NCBI RefSeq assembly: GCF_021109255.1
Contig: NZ_JAJODG010000002.1
Strand: one strand, 5' to 3'
Length of the DNA stretch: 64,000 bases
From: Merdimmobilis hominis
GTDB lineage: Bacteria > Bacillota > Clostridia > Oscillospirales > Ruminococcaceae
This document shows, in pieces, positions 39,485-48,697 of the stretch. A program made the translations under genes and the position numbers. Within the stretch, counting starts at the first letter, position 1. Every line of letters begins with the position of its first letter. The notes under the pieces are model-generated. The model searched no databases. It had not been told where the DNA came from and was given only the letters and a program-made list of their open reading frames with translations.

Positions 39485-42166
39485 TTACTCTGTCTCCCGA
39501 AGCCGCTCCACAATGGTGGATTTGGCCACAAAGTGATAGACGCCCAGTGGAAGAGTTACACCCAGCAGAAGGAATACTGGGAGCACTGCTAAAATAGGCA
39601 ACAGGGTAAACCGGTAGCTGAAAAACCAGAACATGCTGTTCATGGCGGTGCCTAACTGGGGCCCAGCCACCACACTGAGAAGAACCGCCAAACCGATGGT
39701 GCCGATTCCATAGAGAAGCCCTTCCCAGACCAGCATGGTTTTTAATTGCCGGCCGGTCATTCCCACCGACTGGAGCACGGCAAATTCCCGGCGGCGGGTG
39801 AGGATGCCAGTGAGGATGGCGTTAAAAAAGTTGAGGATGCCCACCAGGCCGACGATAAAGCTGAGGACGCTGCCCAGCAGGAAGAACATGGAACGAAAGC
39901 TCTCAAACTCCGCCTCATAGGTGGCCTTGCTCTCGTAATCGTACTGGGGCGCCTGGGTCTCGGTATAATCGGCCAAGAAGGATTCCATGGCGTCATTGGC
40001 AGCATCGTCCTCCATATTGAAGGCGTAGAGCATCACCTTGTCGGTGCCGGTATCTTGGATAAAAGTCTGGGCATTGAGCACAAACTCATCGCTTCCATAA
40101 TAGCGGTAGCTGATGGCATGGGGAACCGAGACCAGGGCCGCCACGGTGTATTCCACATCCCGGTAGCTCACCACACGGGAATCAAAGTCTCGGGCCCCAT
40201 CTGGGTCCACCTGGTCAAAATCCGCAATGATCTCACCGGTGTCGGTGTAGTAGTACTCGATCTCGTCCACGTACCGGAGGGTCACTGTGTCGCCCAAACG
40301 GGCCCAATGGGAGCCCATCTCCGGGTTGCCGTAGTCGTCTTCTCCATATACGGCGGCAATGTACCTTTCATCCGGGTCGTGGAGCTTGGAAAGGTCGCCC
40401 TCCAACACCGTCAATTGATCCAGGGCAAAGGGTTCCATCCCAAAGAGCTGGGCATTCACCGACAGCTGCCCCGCCTCGTTCCGGTCCTCCCGGGCAACCA
40501 GCTGATCCACCACATCGGCGGGGTTCCAGCGACTCCAGATGGAGCGGTAGTAATCCTCGTCTACAAACTCCTGAATATTGCTGGTCCGGCCGTAAATCCG
40601 GCCCCCGTCGGCGACCCCACCTTGGGCTGTGACCGTCTTGATGGCATCCTCAGGGAGGCTCATCCCGGCGTGGAACAGGTCGCCGCCCACCTGGAAATAC
40701 CCAGCGTCGGCTAAAATAAAGTCGGATACCACATTGTTGGCCAGGTATTTGTCCATGTCAAAGCCGCCGGTAAAGGTGACAGTCATGTTGAGCAGCACCA
40801 CCGCCAGGGAGAGGGAGAGGACGGTGACCACTGTTTTGCTCCGGCTGCGGCCCAAGTTGGCCCAAGCCATGGAAAAGAGGCCCGCCCCTTTGGTGGATTT
40901 TTTCACCTGCTTTTTGGGGATGCTTCCGCTGCCCTCGGTGTACCGCACCGCCTCTACCGGGGAGACTTTAGCGGCCATGCGGCCCGGCTTCCGGCAGGAG
41001 AGGGTTACGGTCAACAGGGAGAACAGGGCCGAAGCTATAAAGATAATCGGGTTAACCGAAACCACATGGGAGATGCCGTTGAGCCGGTCGACGATCACTG
41101 GGGTGAGTTTGCCGCCCACGAACCAGCCGATAAGCAAGCCCAGGGGAATCCCCACGGCGCTCAGGAGCAGGGCCTGCTGGCGGATGATCTGCCGGAGCTG
41201 ACGGGGCGTGGTGCCAATGGTTTTCAAAAGGCCATAAAACCGGATATCGTTGGTCACCGAGATCTGAAACACGTTGTAGATAATCAAATATCCGGTAAAG
41301 ATGATCAGCAGGAGCATGGCCCCAATGGCAATGACCACAGTGGGATCTAAACTTTCCGCCAGCTGGGCGCCAGAGTAGCCCCAGTTGACACCGGTGCGGA
41401 TGAAGTTATCCCCTGAAGATCGGCTCTCATTCTGATAGCCATGGTTTTGCAGCACCTGTTCCATATCCCGCTCGATGTGCAGGGAGTTTTGGAACATCAC
41501 ATCCAGGTTCCAAGAGCCGGTCATACCGTCCTGGGAAGAGGCAGGGTCTACCCCGGTCTCCTCCAAAATGGCATTTACCCGGCTTTCTGGGATGAGGATG
41601 TGGTTTGCCACGATGGCACTGTCATACTCCCACCAGCCGCAGAGGGTGAAGGTCTGGGTGGTCTTTTGGCCATCCACCTCAAAGGAGAGGGTGAATTCCG
41701 CCCCCAGCCGGGGCTCCACCCCGAGAAGTTCCAGCACATGGAGATCGGTTGCAGCCTCGTCGGTGCCCTCCTTGGGCAGGCGGCCTTCCACTGGGTCGCA
41801 GTACATCCAGTGGGCCTGGTTGGCGTCGGAGTACCCCACCTCCACATGGGATTTGTTGAAGGGCTGCTCATTGGGCATGCCCAAAAACCGCCGCAGCCCC
41901 CACTGGTGGATGAGGGGGTCCTCCCGCAGCTCTTCAAACTGCTCCTGGGTCAGGTACTTAAACCCGCCGTGGGAGAAGCCCCCCACCTGGCGGAAATTGT
42001 TCTGCTGGAAGCCATCGTTGATGGACATGGCGATGGTGAACAGGGAGGTAAACAGCACGGTGGTCAAGGCAATGGCCAATATGGCGATGATGTTCCGGGT
42101 GCGGGCCGCTTTCATGCTCTTCATGCCCAGGCGCCGGATGCAGGAGCGGTTGGATACCTTTACCAC
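39485..42166 (-). CDS. ABC transporter permease of the FtsX/MacB type
   Basis: 893 aa with two FtsX cores. The N-terminal helix (NIIAILAIALTTVLFTSLFT) is followed by a large extracellular domain (about 50-285) and a three-helix core (VVIAIGAMLLLIIFTGYLII ...). A second helix (about 440) is followed by another extracellular domain and the last three helices. GTG start at 42166 with AAGGGGG 8 nt upstream, 5 bp after the ATPase gene. Together with the ATPase it should form a lipid-, peptide- or antibiotic-handling exporter. The adjacent two-component system suggests it answers to cell-envelope stress, but the substrate is unknown. Confidence 0.9.
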   Translation of the reverse strand: MVKVSNRSCIRRLGMKSMKAARTRNIIAILAIALTTVLFTSLFTIAMSINDGFQQNNFRQVGGFSHGGFKYLTQEQFEELREDPLIHQWGLRRFLGMPNEQPFNKSHVEVGYSDANQAHWMYCDPVEGRLPKEGTDEAATDLHVLELLGVEPRLGAEFTLSFEVDGQKTTQTFTLCGWWEYDSAIVANHILIPESRVNAILEETGVDPASSQDGMTGSWNLDVMFQNSLHIERDMEQVLQNHGYQNESRSSGDNFIRTGVNWGYSGAQLAESLDPTVVIAIGAMLLLIIFTGYLIIYNVFQISVTNDIRFYGLLKTIGTTPRQLRQIIRQQALLLSAVGIPLGLLIGWFVGGKLTPVIVDRLNGISHVVSVNPIIFIASALFSLLTVTLSCRKPGRMAAKVSPVEAVRYTEGSGSIPKKQVKKSTKGAGLFSMAWANLGRSRSKTVVTVLSLSLAVVLLNMTVTFTGGFDMDKYLANNVVSDFILADAGYFQVGGDLFHAGMSLPEDAIKTVTAQGGVADGGRIYGRTSNIQEFVDEDYYRSIWSRWNPADVVDQLVAREDRNEAGQLSVNAQLFGMEPFALDQLTVLEGDLSKLHDPDERYIAAVYGEDDYGNPEMGSHWARLGDTVTLRYVDEIEYYYTDTGEIIADFDQVDPDGARDFDSRVVSYRDVEYTVAALVSVPHAISYRYYGSDEFVLNAQTFIQDTGTDKVMLYAFNMEDDAANDAMESFLADYTETQAPQYDYESKATYEAEFESFRSMFFLLGSVLSFIVGLVGILNFFNAILTGILTRRREFAVLQSVGMTGRQLKTMLVWEGLLYGIGTIGLAVLLSVVAGPQLGTAMNSMFWFFSYRFTLLPILAVLPVFLLLGVTLPLGVYHFVAKSTIVERLRETE

Positions 42167-42171
42167 GGCGA

Positions 42172-42843
42172 TTACCCCCTTACTACGATGCGGCCATCCT
42201 CAATGCGGATGATCCGGTCAGCCATCTGGGCGATCTCCTCGTTGTGGGTGATCATCACAATGGTCTGGCTGAAGGTTTGGCTGGTAACCTTTAAAAGGCC
42301 CATTACATCCTGGCTGGTCTTGCTGTCCAGGTTGCCGGTGGGCTCGTCGGCCAGGATGATGGCAGGTTTGGCCGCCAGCGCCCGTGCGATGGCCACCCGC
42401 TGCTGCTGGCCGCCGGAAAGATTGTTGGGCAGGTTTTGCAGCTTGCTTTGCAGGCCCAAGATCTCGATGATGCGGCCCACGTAGGCCTCATCCGGCTGGC
42501 TGCCGTCCAGCTGGATAGGCAGCACGATGTTTTCATACACGTTGAGCACCGGAACCAGGTTGTAATTCTGGAACACAAAGCCGATCTTCCGACGGCGGAA
42601 GATGGTCAGCTCTTCATCTTTCAGGGTGGAGAGCTCCTTGCCGTCCACCGTGACGGTGCCGCTGGTGGGTCGGTCCAATCCCCCCAGCATGTGGAGCAGG
42701 GTGGATTTTCCGGAACCGGACGTCCCCACAACCGCCAAAAACTCGCCTTTTTCCACAGCCAGGTCCACCCCGTCCAAGGCGTGTACTTCCGCCTCTCCGG
42801 CGCCGTAGGTTTTCCGCAAATCCTTGGTTTGTAAAATAATCAT
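42172..42843 (-). CDS. ABC transporter ATP-binding protein (MacB/LolD type)
   Basis: 223 aa. Walker A GTSGSGKST, Q-loop FVFQNYNLVPVL, signature LSGGQQQR, Walker B AIILADEPTGNLD and H-loop ITHNEE are intact. ATG 42843 follows GGAGG by 9 nt; the frame to 42903 runs through an inverted repeat. Energises the permease encoded next. Confidence 0.95.
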   Translation of the reverse strand: MIILQTKDLRKTYGAGEAEVHALDGVDLAVEKGEFLAVVGTSGSGKSTLLHMLGGLDRPTSGTVTVDGKELSTLKDEELTIFRRRKIGFVFQNYNLVPVLNVYENIVLPIQLDGSQPDEAYVGRIIEILGLQSKLQNLPNNLSGGQQQRVAIARALAAKPAIILADEPTGNLDSKTSQDVMGLLKVTSQTFSQTIVMITHNEEIAQMADRIIRIEDGRIVVRG

Positions 42844-42864
42844 ACTGGGTTTCCTCCATAAAGA

Positions 42865-42898
42865 AAAGTCTGTATCGGGTTTCCACAATACAGACTTT
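42865..42898 (-). promoter_or_regulatory. Inverted repeat before the ABC exporter genes
   Basis: AAAGTCTGTAT (42865-42875) and ATACAGACTTT (42888-42898), perfect 11-bp arms 12 nt apart, in the 120-bp gap between the kinase and ATPase genes. Candidate response-regulator operator or mRNA hairpin. No T run follows, so it is not a terminator. Confidence 0.5.
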
Positions 42899-42962
42899 AC
42901 CACACCAATCTTTCCAGGTTCTTTCTGAAATCTAACAGTTCTGCAAGATTTTTGGGTCCGCC

Positions 42963-43865
42963 CTACCTGCGGGGCAGGAACAAGGAAAAGGTCGAGCCTT
43001 TCCCCGGTGCGGAGGAGACCTTAAGGTATCCCCCCTGCCCAGCGGCAATCTGGCGGCTGAGGTACAGCCCAATGCCCACCCCTTCCTCTTGGTAAGCGGA
43101 GTCCGCCCGGTAAAACCGCTGGAAGATTTTGGCCTGTTCCCCTTCCGGGATGCCGGTGCCGGTGTCCGCCACGTCGATGCGGCAGAAGAAGTCATAACTC
43201 TTTGACCGGACGGCGACCTTCCCGCCGGCAGGGGTGTACTTCACCGCATTGTCCAGCAGGTTGTACAACGCCTCTGCTGTCCACTTGGGATCACATAAAG
43301 CGACCTCCCCGGTGGGCTCCATGGTCAGGGCTATCCCTTTGGCCTCGGCTTTTGGGGTAACCTGGGAGACCGCATCCTCCAGGATGGGCTGAAGGGGTGA
43401 CAGTTTGGGGTGCATTTCCAGAATGCCGGTCTCCAACCGCGACATTTTCACCAAGGACTCCACCAAAAAGCGGAGTTTTTCCGCCTGTTGTTCCAGGGCG
43501 GCAGCGCACCGGCGGCTGTCCTGGGGCAAATCCTGTTCCGAAAGGAGCTGGGCGTAGAGCAGCAGGTTGGCGATGGGGGTCTTGGTCTGGTGGGAGATAT
43601 CGGCGATCAAGGTGTTGATGGCGTCCTTTTCCGCCTGCAAATTCCGGGCGGATACCGCCGAGGCAGTGAGGTAGTGAGCCAATTTGGTCTCCACCGAGGA
43701 GAGGAGGGTTTCATCGAAGGTATCCTCGGTGAAATCCCCCCGGATAGCCCTCTCCAGCATGGCGTCCATCCGGCGCAAGGTCTGCCGCAGTCTCCAGCGG
43801 TCCCACACCACAACGGCCCCTGCCCCTAAGATGGACACCAGGGCTAGAATTTCCCATAGATTCAT
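42963..43865 (-). CDS. Sensor histidine kinase
   Basis: 300 aa. A single N-terminal membrane helix (about 5-22), no extracellular sensor domain, dimerisation motif ISHQTKTPIANLL with phospho-His near 92, N box LYNLLDNAVKYT, G1 DTGTGIP, F box FQRFYRAD and G2 GVGIGLYLSRQI. The short sensor suggests it detects its stimulus in the membrane or through the ABC exporter. ATG overlaps the stop of the regulator gene (ATGA). Confidence 0.92.
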   Translation of the reverse strand: MNLWEILALVSILGAGAVVVWDRWRLRQTLRRMDAMLERAIRGDFTEDTFDETLLSSVETKLAHYLTASAVSARNLQAEKDAINTLIADISHQTKTPIANLLLYAQLLSEQDLPQDSRRCAAALEQQAEKLRFLVESLVKMSRLETGILEMHPKLSPLQPILEDAVSQVTPKAEAKGIALTMEPTGEVALCDPKWTAEALYNLLDNAVKYTPAGGKVAVRSKSYDFFCRIDVADTGTGIPEGEQAKIFQRFYRADSAYQEEGVGIGLYLSRQIAAGQGGYLKVSSAPGKGSTFSLFLPRR

Positions 43866-44536
43866 CCCTTCACCGCCCATGTGTACCCCACGCCGTATAC
43901 CGTCTTGAGGAAACGGGGTTTGGACGGGGTGTCTTCCAGCTTGTCCCGCAGCCGTTTGACTGCCACCGACAAGGCGTTTTCATCCACATAGTCGGCGCCG
44001 TCGGTCCAGATGCGGTCCACCAGGTCCGCCCGGGAGAGGGTCCTCCCCCGGTTCTGCACCAACAGCCGCAGGAGTTTTTGTTCGGTCTTGCTCAGCTCCA
44101 CCGCAGCCCCATTTTTGAAATATTCCATCCGGTCAAAGTCAAAGACCAGCCCCTCCCCTGCGTACCGGGCGGGTGAAACGGCTTTGCGCAGCTGGGCATT
44201 GACCCTTGCCCGCAGCACCGCCAGGGAAAAGGGCTTGGTGATGTAGTCGTCAGCGCCCAGCTCCAAACCCGCTACAATATCGGTCTCCAGGTCGTTGGCC
44301 GTCAGCAGGATGACGGGAGGACCGCCGTCCTGGCGCAGCTGCTGCAAAAAGGTAAGGCCGCTTCCGTCGGGCAGGTTGATATCCAAAACGATCAAATCAA
44401 AAGACTGCCCTTCCAGCAAAACCCGGGCATCGGCCAGGCAGTGGCAGAGCTTGACTTCCAAAGCCGGCCCCTGCAGGGCCAAGCGGACGCCTTCTCCCAA
44501 TGCCCGGTCGTCTTCCACGATCAACAGATGATTCAT
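43862..44536 (-). CDS. OmpR/PhoB-family response regulator
   Basis: 224 aa. Receiver with acidic pair E8-D9-D10, phospho-acceptor Asp52 (IVLDINLPDGSG), Thr in LLTANDLE and TKPF; C-terminal winged helix (LSKTEQKLLRLLVQNRGRTL, VDENALSVAVKRLRDKL). AGGAGG precedes ATG 44536 and lies in the edge of a diverged copy of the 108-bp repeat. Confidence 0.95.
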   Translation of the reverse strand: MNHLLIVEDDRALGEGVRLALQGPALEVKLCHCLADARVLLEGQSFDLIVLDINLPDGSGLTFLQQLRQDGGPPVILLTANDLETDIVAGLELGADDYITKPFSLAVLRARVNAQLRKAVSPARYAGEGLVFDFDRMEYFKNGAAVELSKTEQKLLRLLVQNRGRTLSRADLVDRIWTDGADYVDENALSVAVKRLRDKLEDTPSKPRFLKTVYGVGYTWAVKG

Positions 44537-44550
44537 AATTGCCTCCTATA

Positions 44551-44720
44551 CCACAAAAACCATTGAAACCCGAAGCGCCGCGGTGCCGCCTTGCGGCAGG
44601 AAGCCCCTGGCCTGACAGCGGCTCTTCGGATAGCCACAGGGAACCTGTGGCCATTGTACCACAAAATGCGCACAAACGGTGAGGATTGCGCTGCGTCCCC
44701 ACCACCCTGTCCCCCACTCT
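44551..44720 (-). repeat. Diverged copy of the 107-108 bp repeat, about one and a half units
   Basis: On the minus strand TTTGTGCGCATTTTGTGGTAC and AATGGCCACAGG (44659 onward) repeat the unit junction; the following body keeps the hairpin CCACAGGTTCCCTGTGG but is otherwise diverged. It ends TTTTTGTGGTATAGG at 44551-44545, 108 bp later. A fragment of a preceding unit (GCGCAATCCTCACCGTTTGTG) lies at about 44668-44690. Confidence 0.7.
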
Positions 44721-44813
44721 TGGCGGCGCCCGCCCTCCACGAAAAAGCCCCGGAGGCTGTACAAGCTCCTCCGAGGCTTTCAAAATCTTCCGATCTAGCG
44801 TCTCCCTAAGGCC

Positions 44814-45566
44814 CTATCTTTCTGCCAACAGGCTGGTGAGGACCTGGGCGATGATCTTTCCCGCCGTCATGGGGGACATAGTCCCGGGCAGGCTGGAGCC
44901 CACCACCACCTGGACACCCATCTCTTTGGCCTTGTCAATGTCAAAGCCGTGGGGGGTGGAGGCAATTTCAATGAGGACGGCATCGCTGCGGATTTGGGAG
45001 AGCTCCTCCTCCCCCAGCACCCGGGCGGGGACGGTGTTGAAGATGATATCCTGCTCTCCCATCACCCTTGCAATTTCCCCGGTTTTCACCGGCTGGAAAC
45101 CACACATCCCGGCATAAGCGGCATCTTCATCCCGGCGCATGGAGAGGGTCACATTGGCCCCCATATCCCGCAGTTTGCCCGCCAGGTATTTGCCGATATG
45201 CCCGCTGCCCACCACTAGGCAGTTGCTCTGCCAGATGGTCCTGGGCGAGTTCTCCATGGCCAGGGCAATCGCCCCCTCTGCGGTGGGGATGGCGTTGAAC
45301 ACCCGCAGGCTGGGCGCTTTGACATAGTTGATGATGCCCTCCCGGTCGATGCCTCCGAACACGACAGCACCCTTCGGCACCTGTTGTAGGAACTCCTCCA
45401 AGACGAGATCGGTGCCGGTGATGTGCACCCCATCGGCACAGGCCAGCATAGGCAGCACCACCACCTCTGCTTCCCCTGCCGTGTCGATGAGGGAATGGCC
45501 GCTGCTCACCAGTTCCCGTGCCAGATAATCGTACCGTTTGTCGTTTCCGATGATCAAAAATTTCAT
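44814..45566 (-). CDS. dpsA: Dipicolinate synthase subunit A-like protein
   Basis: 250 aa. Rossmann motif VVGSGHIGKYLAGKLRDMGA (about 118-137), DIIFNTVPARVLGEEEL and the C-terminal LPGTMSPMTAGKIIAQVL follow DpsA/SpoVFA. With DpsB it makes the spore-core chelator dipicolinic acid. It is about 45 residues shorter than the Bacillus protein, and the flavoprotein dpsB, normally next to it, is absent from both sides. A divergent dehydrogenase role cannot be excluded. Confidence 0.8.
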   Translation of the reverse strand: MKFLIIGNDKRYDYLARELVSSGHSLIDTAGEAEVVVLPMLACADGVHITGTDLVLEEFLQQVPKGAVVFGGIDREGIINYVKAPSLRVFNAIPTAEGAIALAMENSPRTIWQSNCLVVGSGHIGKYLAGKLRDMGANVTLSMRRDEDAAYAGMCGFQPVKTGEIARVMGEQDIIFNTVPARVLGEEELSQIRSDAVLIEIASTPHGFDIDKAKEMGVQVVVGSSLPGTMSPMTAGKIIAQVLTSLLAER

Positions 45567-45689
45567 GACGCATGCCCTCCAATTTATTTATGTTAGTTAC
45601 AGCTTACCACTTGCCAGCAGCTTTGTAAAGAAAAAACTCCCGGCAGATGAACTCCTCCGAAGGGGCGTTTTGGAATCCTCCCCCAAAGA

Positions 45690-45729
45690 CAAAAACAGCG
45701 CGGCTGTATCGTTCCACGCCGCGCTGCTT
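45690..45729 (-). terminator. Terminator of the SIMPL lipoprotein gene
   Basis: CAGCGCGGC pairs with GCCGCGCTG; AAAAA at 45691-45695 is the minus-strand T run. Nothing else is visible in 45567-45774. Confidence 0.65.
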
Positions 45730-45774
45730 CTATCGTTTCCTCATGCGAACAATCCCTTAACTGGGCACTCACCT

Positions 45775-46482
45775 CTATTGCAGTTCAAATACCACTTCTA
45801 CCCGGGCAGAAATGATGTCGGTCCCCGCCATTACAGTGGTAGAGCTATCATAAGCCGGTGTTCTGTTCGCTCCAGCAGTTTCCGGATTTGCTTTGACTGT
45901 TACGCCGGAGCCGTACTCGGTGACCGAGATCATCTTGCCCACGGTTCGGCCGTCGGCAGCCGCCAATTTTTCCGCTGTGAGGCGAGCGCTTTTTACTGCG
46001 GCTTCCAGAGCTTGCCCATAAAGATCGCTTTCGTTGCTGATTCCGTAGGAGATATGGCTCATGGTATTGGAGCCAGAGGCGACAACAGCATCGATGATCT
46101 CCCCCACCTTGGAAATATCCCGCACTGTGATTTTCATGTTCACGCGCATCCGATAGCCGGTGACCTTTCCGGACTCTCCATAGTTGGGATTTAAGTACAT
46201 GTTTGAGGTCTGCACATCCTCCTCGGCCACGCCCAGCTCCTTCACTGCTTCAATGGTGGCATTGACCGATTCTGTGTTGGCATTTCGGGCCGCCTCTGTT
46301 GTGTCTCCCTGAGACTCCACCCCCAAATTCAGGATGGCGATATCCGGGACGGCCTCCACTTCACCGGTGCCATTGACCGTCACCGTCTGCGGGGCGGCTG
46401 CCCCTTGGGGCTGCGCCCCGCATCCCGCCAGAGACATCACCAGAGCCCCTGCCAGCACAAGGGCGAGTATTGCTTTTTTCAT
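45775..46482 (-). CDS. SIMPL/DUF541 domain lipoprotein
   Basis: 235 aa. Signal peptide with lipobox SLAGC (Cys 21), then a SIMPL domain (VTVNGTGEVEAVPDIAILNL, DVQTSNMYLNPNY, VGEIIDAVVASGSNTMSHIS, ALEAAVKSARLTAEKLAAAD). Members (BP26/OmpA-like, YggE) form ring-shaped periplasmic or surface oligomers of unclear role, tied to oxidative stress in E. coli. GAAAGGGGAA precedes ATG 46482. Confidence 0.9.
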   Translation of the reverse strand: MKKAILALVLAGALVMSLAGCGAQPQGAAAPQTVTVNGTGEVEAVPDIAILNLGVESQGDTTEAARNANTESVNATIEAVKELGVAEEDVQTSNMYLNPNYGESGKVTGYRMRVNMKITVRDISKVGEIIDAVVASGSNTMSHISYGISNESDLYGQALEAAVKSARLTAEKLAAADGRTVGKMISVTEYGSGVTVKANPETAGANRTPAYDSSTTVMAGTDIISARVEVVFELQ

Positions 46483-46567
46483 AATATATTCCCCTTTCTG
46501 ACCCGATTTTTTGGTTCATCTATTCAGTGCCAAAAAACCGGCAGATTTTTCCTTACCTCCAAAATAA

Positions 46568-47308
46568 TCATTGCCGCAGCAGTTCCTCCAGCATCTGTTC
46601 CCGGCGGGTGAGGAACATTTTGGTAACCTGGTAACTCTCAGTCTCTTCATAGGACACCGGATGGACAGCTTCCCCATCAAAGGAGTAAATGGCAGCCTCC
46701 GGCAGCCCCAACAGAATGGGGGAGTGGGTAGCGATGATCAATTGGGAACCCTCCTGGCCCAGTTGATACAGAAGGGCCAGCACCGCCAGCTGCCTCTGGG
46801 GGGAGAGGGCGGATTCCGGCTCATCTAGAAGGTAGAGGCCATTGCCCCAAAACCGGTTTTTCAGGAGGGAGAAAAAGCTCTCCCCATGGGATTGCTGGTG
46901 GAGGGACTTCCCCCCATAGTTCTGGTAAAAATTGCCCCTGGCGGGGACGGAAGCATACTCATCCACCTGGCTGGCCAGGTTATAAAAGGATTCCGCCCGT
47001 AGGAAGAACCCATCTTTGGGCCGCACTGGCCCTTTATGAAAGGAGATGCAGCGGTACAAATCCGAGTGGCTGTCCCGGGTGGTGAAGTTGAAATTCCGGC
47101 TTCCCCCCTCTGGGTTGAAGCCGTACTCCACTGCGATGGCCTCCAGCAAAGTGGATTTCCCGGTGCCGTTCTCCCCCACAAAAAAGGTGACATTGCTGGG
47201 GAAATTTAGCTCTTTCAGCGACCGGATGGCCGGGATGCTAGCGAAGTAGGGCTCCCCCTCCACCCGTTCCCAGTGGAGAAGCAGCTTGTTTAAATACCGG
47301 CTTGTCAT
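46568..47308 (-). CDS. AAA family ATPase, SMC-like stand-alone type
   Basis: 246 aa. Walker A VGENGTGKST (about 43-52), an ABC-signature-like HGESF, Walker B LYLLDEPESALSP and switch His ATHSPIL. No long coiled coil and no fused nuclease (TOPRIM) domain, so it is a compact ABC-class ATPase of the kind annotated as predicted ATPase. AGGAGGGGAAGGAAG precedes ATG 47308. No toxin or nuclease partner is adjacent. Function unknown. Confidence 0.8.
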   Translation of the reverse strand: MTSRYLNKLLLHWERVEGEPYFASIPAIRSLKELNFPSNVTFFVGENGTGKSTLLEAIAVEYGFNPEGGSRNFNFTTRDSHSDLYRCISFHKGPVRPKDGFFLRAESFYNLASQVDEYASVPARGNFYQNYGGKSLHQQSHGESFFSLLKNRFWGNGLYLLDEPESALSPQRQLAVLALLYQLGQEGSQLIIATHSPILLGLPEAAIYSFDGEAVHPVSYEETESYQVTKMFLTRREQMLEELLRQ

Positions 47309-47512
47309 CTTCCTTCCCCTCCTTTTCCTTTAGATTACCACACGTCCGGGCTGATGTCACCTTTCCGCCCCAGGGGTGAATTGGAAGGATTGTTTGCACG
47401 CCCCTCCTGCCACATACCGGCACCGAGATTTTTCCGATTTGTGCTGGTTTTATGATATACTAAGGAGGAATGGGGAGTTCCCCTCCCCAAATACAGAATT
47501 GAGAGGTATCCT

Positions 47513-48538
47513 ATGAACACAACCGACTATATCCTGGAACAGCTCCAGAACCTGATTTCCATCGACAGCCCCTCCGGCTTTACCCACAAGGCGGCCCAGT
47601 ATGTCATGGAAGAACTGACCCGCCTGGGCTATCAGCCCCAGCAGACCGCCAAAGGGGGTGTCCTCTGCGCCCTGGGCGGCAAGGAGGGGGAGGGCCTTCT
47701 CATGAGCGCCCACATCGACACATTGGGCGCCATGGTGGCCGAAGTCAAAGAGAACGGCCGGCTGCGCCTCTCTCCGGTGGGCGGTATGCAAGCCAACAAT
47801 GGCGAGGCCGAAACCTGCCGCATCTACACCCGGGGGGGCAAAATCTACGACGGAACCTTGCAGTTGATCAACCCATCGGTTCACGTCAATGAGGACTACA
47901 AGACCATCCAGCGCACCTTTGACACCACCGAGGTGGTCATTGATGAAAAGACCAAGTCCAAGGCGGAGACCAAGGCCCTGGGCATTGAAAACGGGGATTT
48001 TGTATGCTTTGATCCCCGGTTTATCCGCACCGCCAGCGGATACATCAAAAGCCGTTTCCTGGACGACAAATTGAGCGTGGCCATCCTGCTGGGCTATGCC
48101 AAATCCCTCCGGGAGGAGAATCTCACCCCCGCCCGGCCCACCTACCTGCACATCACCGTCTTTGAGGAGGTGGGCCACGGCGGTTCTGCCTCCATCCCCG
48201 CCGGTGTCACCGAGATGCTCTGCGTGGACATGGGCTGCGTGGGCGACGGCCTGGAGTGCGATGAGACCATGGTCTCCATCTGCGTCAAGGACAAAAATGG
48301 CCCCTCCAACTATGAGATGACCAGCCGGCTCATCGCCCTTGCCAAGGAGAAGGGCATCCCCTACGCAGCCGACGTCTACCCCTTCTATGGCAGTGACGCC
48401 GACAGCGCCCTGGCAGCCGGCCACGACCTGCGCCACGCCCTCATCGGGGCGGGGGTCTATGTCTCCCACGGCTACGAGCGCACCCACTTGGAAGGGGTCC
48501 AGGCCACCTACGACCTGATCCGCGCCTACACCCTGTAA
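47513..48538 (+). CDS. M42 family metallopeptidase
   Basis: 341 aa aminopeptidase of the glutamyl/deblocking type, normally a large tetrahedral complex. Metal ligands and catalytic residues lie in LMSAHIDTLG, SRFLDDKLSVA, VFEEVGHGG, VDMG and HGYERTHLEG. GAGAGG precedes ATG 47513. Monocistronic; ends at a strong terminator shared with the convergent EamA gene. Confidence 0.93.
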   Translation: MNTTDYILEQLQNLISIDSPSGFTHKAAQYVMEELTRLGYQPQQTAKGGVLCALGGKEGEGLLMSAHIDTLGAMVAEVKENGRLRLSPVGGMQANNGEAETCRIYTRGGKIYDGTLQLINPSVHVNEDYKTIQRTFDTTEVVIDEKTKSKAETKALGIENGDFVCFDPRFIRTASGYIKSRFLDDKLSVAILLGYAKSLREENLTPARPTYLHITVFEEVGHGGSASIPAGVTEMLCVDMGCVGDGLECDETMVSICVKDKNGPSNYEMTSRLIALAKEKGIPYAADVYPFYGSDADSALAAGHDLRHALIGAGVYVSHGYERTHLEGVQATYDLIRAYTL

Positions 48539-48614
48539 TTGCAGCAAAAAATCCCCCCTCCACAAGGGGCGCATCTTCTCGGTTCCAATGGTTGGTTTCC
48601 TTTGCGCCCCTTCA

Positions 48615-48661
48615 AAGTTTCAGGCCGCCGATGGAATCGGCGGCCTGAAACTTCTTTATTG
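48615..48661. terminator. Terminator between the M42 and EamA genes
   Basis: AAGTTTCAGGCCGCCGAT pairs perfectly with ATCGGCGGCCTGAAACTT across GGA, then CTTTATT. Confidence 0.9.
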
Positions 48662-48697
48662 GTGCGTATCGAAGGAGAGGGGATTTTTTCCATTTGA

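Noticed and set aside
46568..47308. AAA ATPase as part of an anti-phage defence pair
   Set aside because: The ATPase is compact with no TOPRIM or nuclease domain, and no candidate effector lies next to it; neighbours are a SIMPL lipoprotein and a divergent M42 peptidase.
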